Source: Chloroflexota bacterium (GTDB lineage Bacteria; Chloroflexota; Anaerolineae; Promineifilales; Promineifilaceae). From it: 64,000 nt of DNA. Both the position numbers and the translations under genes were made by a program. The notes beneath the pieces were generated by a model. That model saw nothing but the letters and a program-made list of their open reading frames with translations. It had not been told where the DNA came from and did no database searches. Location: contig JAGOMA010000008.1 in NCBI GenBank assembly GCA_017993775.1, forward strand, positions 62,001 through 126,000, in the 5' to 3' direction. Numbering within the stretch: the first letter of the stretch is position 1; the number at the start of each line of letters is the position of its first letter. Shown here in pieces: positions 49,477-57,765 of the stretch.

Positions 49477-49923
49477 ATGACCGATTCACAAAGCCCGACC
49501 AAAACGCTGACCAACATTTTATTGGTGGAAGACAATCCGGCCGATATCCGCCTGACCCAGGAAGCCTTCAAAGAAACCAAACAAAACATCATCCTGCATG
49601 TGGTGCGCGATGGCACAGAAGCGTTGGCGTTTTTGCGCCAGACCGGCCGGTTTACGGCCGTTCCCCGCCCCGATATGATCTTGTTAGACCTGAACTTGCC
49701 AAAGAAAGACGGCCGTCAGGTCCTCGAGGAAATCAAAAAAACACCCGACATCAAACGCATCCCCATCGTCATCCTCACCAACTCGAAAGCCGCCGAAGAT
49801 ATTCGCCAGACCTACGACCACCACGCCAACAGCTACATCACCAAACCCGCCAACCTCGACGAATTCATCGCCGTCATCAAACAAATCGAACAATTCTGGT
49901 TAAGTATTGTTCAACTACCATGA
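49477..49923 (+). CDS. CheY-like response regulator (Rcp1 type)
   Basis: 148 aa, receiver only. Acidic pocket LLVEDNPADIR, phospho-Asp in MILLDLNLPKKDGRQVL, Thr in VILTNS, Lys in ITKPANLDEF. This Rcp1-like subfamily partners bacteriophytochrome kinases. AAAGGACAC precedes the ATG. Between the GAF kinase and a receiver-kinase hybrid. Confidence 0.95.
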   Translation: MTDSQSPTKTLTNILLVEDNPADIRLTQEAFKETKQNIILHVVRDGTEALAFLRQTGRFTAVPRPDMILLDLNLPKKDGRQVLEEIKKTPDIKRIPIVILTNSKAAEDIRQTYDHHANSYITKPANLDEFIAVIKQIEQFWLSIVQLP

Positions 49924-49978
49924 ACGACACCTCATTTTCTCAACTTCCTTACTATCCACAGCATCACGGGAGTCTGGT

Positions 49979-51190
49979 ATGAGCCAACCGGTCATCAACA
50001 TTCTCCTGATTGAGGACAACCAGGCCGACGCCGACCTCATCCGTTACCTGCTCAACAGTCTGGCAGTCATTTCAACCCCTCACACCGAAGAGATAACCAT
50101 TCATCAAGCCAAACGTGTTTCCGAAGCTGTCGGCTTATTGGCCCGAAATGCGTATCAAACCATTCTGCTCGACCTTTCCTTGCCAGACAGCCAGAGCCTG
50201 GACACCTTCAAAAAAATCAAGATCAACGCCCCCGGCACCCCAATCATCGTCCTGAGCGGCCTGGACGATCAAACCATCACCTCCAAAGCCATGAAGGAAG
50301 GCGCGCAAGATTACCTGGTAAAAGGCAGCATCGACGCACAGCTTCTAATCCACGCCATACGCCACGCCATCGAACGCCAGCATCTGATCAACGACCACCT
50401 TCAGGCCAAAAACAAGTTGGCCCAGCAAACCATCGAACTGCAAACGCGCAACGAAGAATTAGACCAATTTGCCCACACCGTCGCCCATCAGGTCCAGGGG
50501 CTGCTGGGGCAAGTCATCGGGTATGGCAGCTATTTGCACATGGTTTATTTGGATCAAATGGACGCCGAAGGACAGTTGGCACTAAAACGCATTTTGCAAA
50601 GCGGCCACAAAATGAACAATGTTCTCAACGAAATTTTGCTGCTGGCCAGCGTAGACAGAGAAGAAGCGATGCTGATCCCGCTGAATATGCAGCGGATTGT
50701 GGCCGAAGCGTGTAAACGGCTCGTCTTTGAAATTCAGGAAAGCGGCGCGCACATCAGCCAGCCAGATGATTGGCCCACGGCCGTTGGCTACCCCTCATGG
50801 ATCGAAGAAGTGTGGGTAAACTACATTAGCAACGGCCTGAAATATGGGGGGGCGACGCCCGTTTTGGAATTGGGAGCCCACATCACCCCAGACAACGCCA
50901 TCTGCTTTTGGGTAAAAGACAATGGCGACGGCATTACCGAGGCCGACCAGATTCGATTATTCAAAACCCACACCCGCCTCAATCCGCAGCGCACACAAGG
51001 CAAAGGGCTGGGTCTCTCCATCGTTCGCCGCATCATAGAAAAGTGCGGCGGGCATGTCGGCGTAGACAGCCAGTTGGGCGAAGGCAGCACGTTTTGGTTT
51101 ACCTTGCCCCAGACGTCGCCGCCAACAGACACAGTCGCTGCCTTCCAGTCCATTAAGACCGGCTCTGTCCCCACACCACCCGCCGCATAA
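49979..51190 (+). CDS. Receiver-histidine kinase hybrid
   Basis: 403 aa. N-terminal receiver (LLIEDNQADADLIRYLLNSL; phospho-Asp in ILLDLSLPDSQSL; Lys in YLVKGS), then a coiled linker, HisKA with HTVAHQVQGLLGQVIGYG, and HATPase with NYISNGLKYGG, DNGDGI, GKGLGLSIVRRII. Probably the last step of the three-gene signalling set. Its 3' end overlaps the convergent nucleotidyltransferase gene by 38 nt. Confidence 0.9.
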   Translation: MSQPVINILLIEDNQADADLIRYLLNSLAVISTPHTEEITIHQAKRVSEAVGLLARNAYQTILLDLSLPDSQSLDTFKKIKINAPGTPIIVLSGLDDQTITSKAMKEGAQDYLVKGSIDAQLLIHAIRHAIERQHLINDHLQAKNKLAQQTIELQTRNEELDQFAHTVAHQVQGLLGQVIGYGSYLHMVYLDQMDAEGQLALKRILQSGHKMNNVLNEILLLASVDREEAMLIPLNMQRIVAEACKRLVFEIQESGAHISQPDDWPTAVGYPSWIEEVWVNYISNGLKYGGATPVLELGAHITPDNAICFWVKDNGDGITEADQIRLFKTHTRLNPQRTQGKGLGLSIVRRIIEKCGGHVGVDSQLGEGSTFWFTLPQTSPPTDTVAAFQSIKTGSVPTPPAA

Positions 51191-52250
51191 TCCACACCCC
51201 CACTTGCAGTGGATGGCGCAGCCACCGCTGCCGGGCCAGTTCATTCTTGCTCTTTACGCCATAATACAGGCTCAACGAGGCTGGCTGTGGAAAAAACAAC
51301 GCCCGCGCCTGCTGCCCACGCCCCATCTGCGCCCAGTGCGCATCGCCGAAAGGCGGCCAATCGCCGGGGATTTCGGTCAGCGCCAGCGTAAAGGTGGGGT
51401 TGATGCCGGCCCTGGCCTGCAGCTGCGCCGACAATGGCGTGATGCCGTGTAGCAGCGCCAGCGCCGGTACTACCAGCGGGTAACGCCGCCGCAAACGCGC
51501 CCAATCGATCCGCCCCGAAAATTTTTCCGCGTAAGTCACCAGGTCCACCACGCGAATCAACCGCCATGGCTCGACGATCATGTGTCGATACAGATGCCAC
51601 AACATGACTTCATGGTCTAAGGTGAAGGCTTCTTGATCGCCCAGGTGAAACGGCCGTAACCAGGCCGCCACATCCGCCAATGTTAACGAATCTCCGGCCA
51701 TAAAACCGCTAAACAAATTGTGATGCAGTTCCAACTGCACCACCGCGCCATCTACCGTTCGCGCCAACCCCACGCCATGCCGGTGGTCAGGAGGAATGGG
51801 GCCACGTGCCAGCGGCGAAAACCCCCAATCGGCCAGCGCTCGGCGCAAGCGCGGCTCGTCGGCGGAGCTTACCAGCACATCCACATCGCGCATGGGGCGC
51901 AGCGCGGGTTCCGGGTAGGCCATGCTGGCCAACGCCATCCCCTTCAACACGACCAGCGGCACATCGGCTTGTCGGGCGGCCTGCAAGGCGTCACCAAAGA
52001 CGGCCTGGGCTACCTCATGCCAATGCCGGGCGCGTAAAAACATCCCTTGCAGGCCCAATCGCACAGCCGGCGGCGGGTCGAAAGCTGCGCGCCGTGTATG
52101 GGCGTAGAGCAGCGGCCCCAATCCCTGGGTCTCGGCTGCCGGCAGCAGCGCGTCCCAGGCAGCAAAAGAGGCCAGATGTTGGGCTAAGCGGGAGTCGTCA
52201 TTCTGGGGGAGGTGGGCGCAGGCCAGCAGCAGGCCATCCACGTTACTCAT
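51153..52250 (-). CDS. Nucleotidyltransferase-family protein (NTP_transf_5)
   Basis: 365 aa. Seen: LVVLKGMALASMAYPEPALR, PMRDVDVLVSS (D-x-D of the nucleotidyltransferase fold) and LELHHNLFSGFM. This is the NTP_transf_5 pattern, frequent in peptide and polysaccharide modification clusters with PqqD and HPr-kinase-like genes, exactly the neighbours here. ATGA overlap with the kinase-like gene. The catalytic activity has not been defined. Confidence 0.85.
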   Translation of the reverse strand: MSNVDGLLLACAHLPQNDDSRLAQHLASFAAWDALLPAAETQGLGPLLYAHTRRAAFDPPPAVRLGLQGMFLRARHWHEVAQAVFGDALQAARQADVPLVVLKGMALASMAYPEPALRPMRDVDVLVSSADEPRLRRALADWGFSPLARGPIPPDHRHGVGLARTVDGAVVQLELHHNLFSGFMAGDSLTLADVAAWLRPFHLGDQEAFTLDHEVMLWHLYRHMIVEPWRLIRVVDLVTYAEKFSGRIDWARLRRRYPLVVPALALLHGITPLSAQLQARAGINPTFTLALTEIPGDWPPFGDAHWAQMGRGQQARALFFPQPASLSLYYGVKSKNELARQRWLRHPLQVGVWIMRRVVWGQSRS

Positions 52251-53089
52251 AGGCGGAGAGATTGATCGTGAATCCAGGCGGCGACGGCCGTCGCTTCGTC
52301 GTAAGCGATCTGGTAGGCAGGCACATGGCGGGCTATATTGGCCGCCGGGGAGACGCCCTTATCAGGCAAATTGCGGGCGTTGACCAGATTTTGCAACAGA
52401 TGAAAAGCGGCTTCGGCAGGGGTTAACGGCCGTATATCCAACGACACGTCCGCGCGATAAGTGGGAAACAGCAGCAGACGCAGCGGCGCTGAGCCGGCCG
52501 TCACACCTGCGCCCATCCAGGCCGGCAAAATCCAATGCGTGCCATCGGTCATCGCCGCCAGCGGCGGCGAGGTTGGGTCCGGCAGCCAGGGCGCCCAGGC
52601 TGGCGGCAGCGCTTCTTTCAGCACCAACGGGCGGGCCAATCCCATCATAGTCGGCGGGTCGCCGGGCGACAGGGCGGCGACTTCGTCGCTGAGATAGGTC
52701 GCCCCGTTGGCCAGCAGGCAGGCCGTGAGGGTGGATTTGCCACTGCCGGTTGGTCCGCCAAGGAAAACGCCCATTTCTTCAACTATCACGCCGCCCGCGT
52801 GAAATATCAGGTGGTTGGCTTGCGCTTCGATGAGCGCGGACACTAAATCTTGCATTAACCAGGGCAGCAGGGCGACGGCCGTCGGGCCGGTTTGCAAGCT
52901 GTGTCCGTCGCGGCGCAGGGTGAAACGGCCGTGATCGTTTTGGCTGATGTGGTAGGTGGCGCGTGGGGGGTAACGGCCGTCCAAACTATGCCGGAACATC
53001 TCGGCCAGATAGGCGGCCATCTCCAGATCATCGCATTGGAGAGAGACTGCCTGGTCGCCAAAGTGAATGAGCAGCGGCGACGGGTTCAT
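52247..53089 (-). CDS. HPr kinase/phosphorylase-like P-loop protein
   Basis: 280 aa. P-loop GGPTGSGKSTLTACLL (about 112-127) followed by ATYLSDEVAALSPG (HPr-kinase-type acidic site). The N-terminal part (about 1-90) is beta-rich. It resembles the HprK-related proteins found in PqqD-containing clusters rather than true HPr kinase (no HPr or CcpA nearby). The start at 53089 overlaps the PqqD stop as ATGA; the longer upstream reading is arginine-rich and rejected. Confidence 0.8.
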   Translation of the reverse strand: MNPSPLLIHFGDQAVSLQCDDLEMAAYLAEMFRHSLDGRYPPRATYHISQNDHGRFTLRRDGHSLQTGPTAVALLPWLMQDLVSALIEAQANHLIFHAGGVIVEEMGVFLGGPTGSGKSTLTACLLANGATYLSDEVAALSPGDPPTMMGLARPLVLKEALPPAWAPWLPDPTSPPLAAMTDGTHWILPAWMGAGVTAGSAPLRLLLFPTYRADVSLDIRPLTPAEAAFHLLQNLVNARNLPDKGVSPAANIARHVPAYQIAYDEATAVAAWIHDQSLRL

Positions 53090-53364
53090 TGCCAGCGAAT
53101 TGCTCCGTGGCTGGCAAAACTGGCCAGAATATCGGGCACGTCGGTGGTGATGGCTGACGCGTCGTCGGGGTAAGCAGCGGCCAGAACAGCGGTGATGTCG
53201 GCGATGGTGCGACGGCCGTCGCACAACTGCCAGACCAACGCGCCGCTCTGGTTGGTTTGCAAAATCTGGTCGCTGGCCGGGTTAAACAGAAGGAGTTCGC
53301 CGTCCAGAGTTTCGATGCGAAAGTTGGGGGTGGGTAACGGCCGTTTTTGCAAATCCACTCTCAA
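53086..53364 (-). CDS. PqqD-family peptide-recognition protein
   Basis: 92 aa. Seen: NFRIETLDGELLLFNPASDQ, SGALVWQLCDGRRTIADITA and VPDILASFASHGAI: the winged-helix PqqD (RiPP recognition element) fold. In RiPP pathways PqqD binds the leader peptide and presents it to a modifying enzyme. The start is probably TTG at 53364 (AAGG 7 nt upstream); GTG two codons later is possible. First gene of a coupled three-gene operon. Confidence 0.8.
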   Translation of the reverse strand: MRVDLQKRPLPTPNFRIETLDGELLLFNPASDQILQTNQSGALVWQLCDGRRTIADITAVLAAAYPDDASAITTDVPDILASFASHGAIRWQ

Positions 53365-53433
53365 TCCATGCCTTCAAAAAAAATTAAGCACCATTCGCAG
53401 TTGGCGTCTGGCGAAAATCTAAAATCAATCGAG

Positions 53434-53463
53434 GGTTAGAGTAGGGCGCGCCCTGCTCTAACC
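53434..53463 (-). terminator. Hairpin after the Tat-exported protein gene
   Basis: GGTTAGAG-T-AGGGCG and CGCCCT-G-CTCTAACC form a 15-bp stem with one mismatch and almost no loop, 31 nt past the stop of the Tat gene. Probably a terminator or processing site separating it from the PqqD operon. Confidence 0.55.
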
Positions 53464-53493
53464 GGCAAAGAACCGATAATCGCGTTTCCCCAC

Positions 53494-54195
53494 TCAGGGA
53501 ATCAACCAGCTAATTGTCCCGGCCGGGTAAGTCACATCGGCGACATGGATTGTGCTGTTGCTGGCCGGGGGCGCATCAAACGAAATCCCCCGATTTTCAT
53601 TGGTCACATTGACCGTCACATCAATAGAAGCAAAAATCAGAAAGCCCTGCTGGGAGTTGGTCGAAACGATTCGCAGCCAAATCTGGTAAGTTCCCGCCAC
53701 GACGCCAGTCGTCGAATCCACGGTCTCTACACCTGAGCCGCCTAAACCGGCGTCGCCGCCGTGTACCAGCGTCAGGGTAGACAGATTGGCAGGCGTGGCC
53801 CAGGAGTTGTCGCCTGGATCAAACACCTCCAGGTCCAAATCAATCTCGCCAACCTCAAATCCCCAATCCAAAACAACGCCCAGCAAGCCCTGGATAATTT
53901 GCGGGGTCGCTGTGGCTGTGGGCGTGGCTGTGCTGGTAGGCGTGGCTGTGGGTGTGCTGGTAGCCGTACCGGTAGGCGTAGAAGATGGCGTAGAGGATGG
54001 TAAACCGGATGTTTGGGCATGCGCCGGCAGCACGCCGACGCGCAAGACAGGCTTCATCCACTGCCCCATCACGCTGGTCAGAGTGACTGTCCCCGCAGCC
54101 GCAGCCAAAATTTGCAACGCCTTACGTCGGGAGATAGGCGGCACCTCAGGATCGTGTTCTTGTTTTGATTCTTGTGAGTTATCAGGATGTGCCAT
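53494..54195 (-). CDS. Tat-exported protein with T/P-rich linker, unknown
   Basis: 233 aa. Twin-arginine signal SRRKALQILAAAAGTVTLTS (about 22-41), cleavage after AHA, then a Thr/Pro/Ser linker with the unit TPT repeated (about 65-98), and a beta-rich domain (about 100-233; LDWGFEVGEIDLDLEVFDPG, GTYQIWLRIVS) like an Ig or carbohydrate/lipid-binding fold. It is exported folded. It lies upstream of the PqqD/kinase/NTase operon on the same strand and is a candidate substrate or partner; that link is inferred. Confidence 0.8.
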   Translation of the reverse strand: MAHPDNSQESKQEHDPEVPPISRRKALQILAAAAGTVTLTSVMGQWMKPVLRVGVLPAHAQTSGLPSSTPSSTPTGTATSTPTATPTSTATPTATATPQIIQGLLGVVLDWGFEVGEIDLDLEVFDPGDNSWATPANLSTLTLVHGGDAGLGGSGVETVDSTTGVVAGTYQIWLRIVSTNSQQGFLIFASIDVTVNVTNENRGISFDAPPASNSTIHVADVTYPAGTISWLIP

Positions 54196-54288
54196 GTCAA
54201 TTCCTGCTGATTTTTATCTGGTATGGATTGATGACGCCGCTAACTATACTATGCTCACCCATGCCTGACAATGCGCAGTTCATTGCGC

Positions 54289-54338
54289 TCTCAACGAAGA
54301 ATTGGTCGTTGAGACGAAGGGATTGGTCGTTGAGACAT
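54289..54338. repeat. Short repeats upstream of the decarboxylase gene
   Basis: ATTGGTCGTTGAGAC occurs at 54301-54315 and 54324-54338; CTCAACGA at 54289-54296 is the inverted half. The divergent intergenic space (54196-54454) is otherwise without features. Confidence 0.5.
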
Positions 54339-54454
54339 GAAATCGAACAGCAGCCTGTTTTTTAATTGACAGGTTGTTTGTGTGTCCGGGGTTATGATCC
54401 CGTTTTGTTCTCTTGTATAATGTTTTTACATTCTGCAACTGGGAGAAAACATCT

Positions 54455-55894
54455 ATGACACAACCTGTGGTTGGTTGGGAAAGCAGCGAGGCTGTCCCGG
54501 AAGGCACTCACTTTAACCGCTATTTGAATGTGCGGAACGGCCGTCTCCACCTGGAAGACCTGGATCTGGCGCAATTATTCCTGAGCGGCAGCAGCCCGGG
54601 CATTGGCCGCACGCTGCCCAGCCCGCTGGAAATTGTCTACCTGCCGATCATCAGCCGCCAGATTGAGTTTATGAATGCCGTCTTTGCGCAGGCGATAGAA
54701 GACGTGGGGTATCACGGCCGTTTCATCTACACCTACGCCTCCAAAGCCAACGCCGCCGAAGAAGTCATCCGCACCACCCTCGCCGCCGGCGCCCACCACG
54801 AAATGTCCTCCACCGTCGACGTGGACATCGCCCGCTTAATGATCCGACGCGGCCTGCTGTCGCAAGATCGGCTCATCGTGTGCAATGGGTTCAAAACCAA
54901 TGGCAGCGCCTACGCCGACAACATCCTGCGCCTCAAAGACGAACACCCCAACGTCATCCCGGTCATCGAAGATCTGAGCGAAATCGCGCCCTTCCTGAAC
55001 AGCCGCCACCCCTTTGAAGTAGGTTTACGCCAAAAAAGCTACGGCCCCAATACCACTCTGGCCGAAATGGACGCCGCCAATTCCCGCTTTGGCCTGGACA
55101 GCAAAAGCATGTGGAAAGCCGCCGACTACATCGCCGCCGCCCCTAACCTGACGCTCAAATTGTTCCACAACATGGTCGGCAGCCAGCTCACAGACAAAGC
55201 CTCTTTTGTCGACTACCTGAAACCAGGCATCGAATTGTACGCCCAACTGCGCCAGCGCCATCCCAGCCTGTCCATCTTCGATTTTGGCGGGGGTATGCCC
55301 GTGGCGATGACCCTAAATTTCGATTTTGACTACGCCGCCTTCACCCGCCAACTCCTGACCACGCTCAAAGAAACCTGCGCCCGGTATCATGTGCCAGAGC
55401 CAGACGTGATGGGTGAATTCGGCCGTTACACCACCTCGGAACATGGCGCGCATCTCTTCAAAATCATCGCCGACAAAGAAAACGACTCAGAAACGCCCTG
55501 GTACATCATCGACGGTTCGATTATGAGTTCGTTTCCCGATAGTTGGGCGCTGGGCGAGCATTTTATTGTCTTGCCGCTGAACCACCTGGACAAACCATTC
55601 CAACGGGTGCAGCTTGGCGGCATCACCTGCGACAGCGATGATGTGTATCCGCCGAAAAAGAGCCACGCGCCGCTCTATCTGCCGGTGGAAACAGACAATT
55701 TGTATATCGGCTTTTTTAGCATTGGCGCGTACCAGGAAATGTTGGGCGGGGTGCGTGGCAGCAAACATTGCGTGCTGCCAGAAGCGATGGAGTTGGTGGT
55801 GTATAAGGATGAAAACGGCCGTTACCAATTCGACCTCCTCCCCGGCCAAACCACCGCCGATGTCCTGCGCAACCTCGGTTATCAGCTCATCTAA
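54455..55894 (+). CDS. Pyridoxal-phosphate decarboxylase, arginine/ornithine type (fold III)
   Basis: 479 aa from ATG 54455 (GGGAG upstream). PLP lysine region FIYTYASKANAAEE (about 90-103), EMSSTVDVDIARLMI, and IFDFGGGMPVAMTL, the glycine loop that binds PLP phosphate. GEFGRYTTSEHGAHL follows, and GGITCDSDDVYPPKK contains the active-site Cys donated across the dimer. The family decarboxylates arginine, ornithine, DAP or carboxynorspermidine; length and motifs fit an arginine decarboxylase (speA-like) making agmatine for polyamines. No other polyamine genes are adjacent. Substrate choice is uncertain. Confidence 0.8.
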   Translation: MTQPVVGWESSEAVPEGTHFNRYLNVRNGRLHLEDLDLAQLFLSGSSPGIGRTLPSPLEIVYLPIISRQIEFMNAVFAQAIEDVGYHGRFIYTYASKANAAEEVIRTTLAAGAHHEMSSTVDVDIARLMIRRGLLSQDRLIVCNGFKTNGSAYADNILRLKDEHPNVIPVIEDLSEIAPFLNSRHPFEVGLRQKSYGPNTTLAEMDAANSRFGLDSKSMWKAADYIAAAPNLTLKLFHNMVGSQLTDKASFVDYLKPGIELYAQLRQRHPSLSIFDFGGGMPVAMTLNFDFDYAAFTRQLLTTLKETCARYHVPEPDVMGEFGRYTTSEHGAHLFKIIADKENDSETPWYIIDGSIMSSFPDSWALGEHFIVLPLNHLDKPFQRVQLGGITCDSDDVYPPKKSHAPLYLPVETDNLYIGFFSIGAYQEMLGGVRGSKHCVLPEAMELVVYKDENGRYQFDLLPGQTTADVLRNLGYQLI

Positions 55895-56073
55895 CACGCA
55901 ACTTCACGGCCGTTTCCACGTAATATCACCCAGACGTGGACCCGCAAATATGGATAAATCAGGATAATTTTCCTTCATTCACCCATATTTTGGAAATAGT
56001 CTAATTTCAGAAGCAAAAAGGCCAAACCGCTGCGCCCACGCTTCTGCGCCAATTTCTTATCAGGAGAAGAGCA

Positions 56074-57702
56074 ATGCAAATGGATCGTACCCGCGTCATT
56101 TTTATAGCAATCGTCGGCCTGGCCCTCATCGTCGCCTGTGTGGCCGGCGCTGTAACCATGTTCTCCAACAACGCCGCTACCCCCACGCCAGTAGCCCAGG
56201 TCGCCACAGCCGCCGCCACGACTGCCAGCCCTACACGGCCGTCTACCAATCTCCAATCGCCAGAACCCATTTGGGGTCCCAACTACGACGCCACCGATGG
56301 CCTGCCCACCTACATCTGCGGCGCAGACGCCTTCGGCAGCTATTTCACCCTGCAACAAATGCAAATGTCCGGCATCGACAAAGCCAACGGCTTCCATCTG
56401 GGCATCGTACCCTTCGCCCTGGATGGCGACCCCAAGTATGAAATCTCCGAAGAGCAGCGGACTGCGCTGCTCAACAGCGGCGTTTGGGACTGCCTGTTAA
56501 CCACCCTGGACTCGGTAGCCCTCACCAGCCCCGGCGTCATCACCGCCATCGTCGATGAAAGCGCCGGCGCCGACCAGCTTTGGGGCCGTAACATCGAGAC
56601 CATCAACGACATGCAGGGCAAGCGCATCGCCTTTTCACGCGGCAGCGTCGGCGAATACTTCGTCTACTACACCCTCTCCATCGCCCAACTCAGCCCGCGC
56701 TCCGATGTCACCCTGGTCCCTCAGGACACCGTCGCCGACGCCATCGCCGCCTTCAACAGCGGCCAGGCCGACGCCGTCTCCGGCTGGGAACCAGACATCT
56801 ACGACGCCGAATCCAGCGGCGGGCTGCCCCTGCTCAGTTCCGCCCAACTGCGCATCGTCATCGACACCATCGTCACCTCGCGCGATTCCATCCAAAACCA
56901 ACCCGACCTGGTACAAAACTTCCACAACGCCTGGTTTGCCACCCTGAAAGCCCAGGTAGAAGATTTTGATACGGCCGCCAGCCAGATCGCCGCCTGGGGC
57001 CACAACGATTGGAGCTTTATTTACCCAGAAACCGCCAGCGGCGACTTTAACGCCTGGCTGGAAAGCGTCGCCCAGGCAGATTTAGGCGACAATGCCTTTG
57101 TGATGCGCGACATGCGCCCCATCATCGACCGGCTCAACATCGCCCGGCGCGTTTGGGCCGCCTCCGACGTACCCGTCCCCTCCGACACCGTAGACAATCT
57201 GGTCAATCCCGGCTTCGTGATCCGCGCCGCCGAGCAAGCTGGCTTGCAGCCCAATGGCAACCCGGTTAATAACACCTTTTCCATTTCGCAGCAGCTAGAC
57301 CTGAGCGGCGTCACTTCTTCAGCCTCAGAAACTCTGGTTGTGCTGCCCTGCCGCACCTTCACCTTCCTACCCGAATCGACCGAGCTAACGCTGGAGTCGC
57401 GACGCATTTTGGATAATTGTGTTGTGCCCACGTTGTCCCAAAGCGTGGGTTTGTTCCTAAAAGTGGTAGGCTCCTCGGCGTGGCCGGCCAACAACCCACC
57501 CTACACCGAAACCGATATTTTAGAAGTAGCCGAAGGGCGCGCGCAGTCGGTTGTCGATTATTTGGTGAGCAAGGGCATTGATCCGGCCCGCTTCATCATC
57601 GAGGCCGCTCTGCCGCCAGAAGACCACCGCAACACCAGCGATGCGAATCTGCAAGCCGCCGACCGCTACGTGGAACTGACTCTGATTACGGTGGGACGCT
57701 AA
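56074..57702 (+). CDS. Solute-binding protein fused to OmpA-like domain
   Basis: 542 aa. N-terminal membrane anchor (VIFIAIVGLALIVACVAGAV), a T/P/A linker, then a periplasmic-binding domain of NMT1/TauA type (about 65-390; GKRIAFSRGSVGEYFVYYTL, AIAAFNSGQADAVSGWEPDI). The C-terminal OmpA-like peptidoglycan-binding domain (about 420-540) has FLPESTELTLESRRILDN, VAEGRAQSVVDYLVSKGI and RFIIEAA. A binding protein that can hold peptidoglycan is unusual. It is followed by the VWA/solute-binding lipoprotein, likely one functional unit. AGGAG precedes the ATG. Confidence 0.8.
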   Translation: MQMDRTRVIFIAIVGLALIVACVAGAVTMFSNNAATPTPVAQVATAAATTASPTRPSTNLQSPEPIWGPNYDATDGLPTYICGADAFGSYFTLQQMQMSGIDKANGFHLGIVPFALDGDPKYEISEEQRTALLNSGVWDCLLTTLDSVALTSPGVITAIVDESAGADQLWGRNIETINDMQGKRIAFSRGSVGEYFVYYTLSIAQLSPRSDVTLVPQDTVADAIAAFNSGQADAVSGWEPDIYDAESSGGLPLLSSAQLRIVIDTIVTSRDSIQNQPDLVQNFHNAWFATLKAQVEDFDTAASQIAAWGHNDWSFIYPETASGDFNAWLESVAQADLGDNAFVMRDMRPIIDRLNIARRVWAASDVPVPSDTVDNLVNPGFVIRAAEQAGLQPNGNPVNNTFSISQQLDLSGVTSSASETLVVLPCRTFTFLPESTELTLESRRILDNCVVPTLSQSVGLFLKVVGSSAWPANNPPYTETDILEVAEGRAQSVVDYLVSKGIDPARFIIEAALPPEDHRNTSDANLQAADRYVELTLITVGR

Positions 57703-57717
57703 GTAATAAGTGAGCAG

Positions 57718-57751
57718 AAACCCCAAGGGTTTCGGAAAACCCTTGGGGTTT
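57718..57751. repeat. CCCCAAGGG hairpin, copy 4 (compact)
   Basis: AAACCCCAAGGGTTT (57718-57732) and AAACCCTTGGGGTTT (57737-57751), 4-nt loop, between the two solute-binding genes. Could act as an attenuator. Confidence 0.8.
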
Positions 57752-57765
57752 GTGGAGACCAAACT

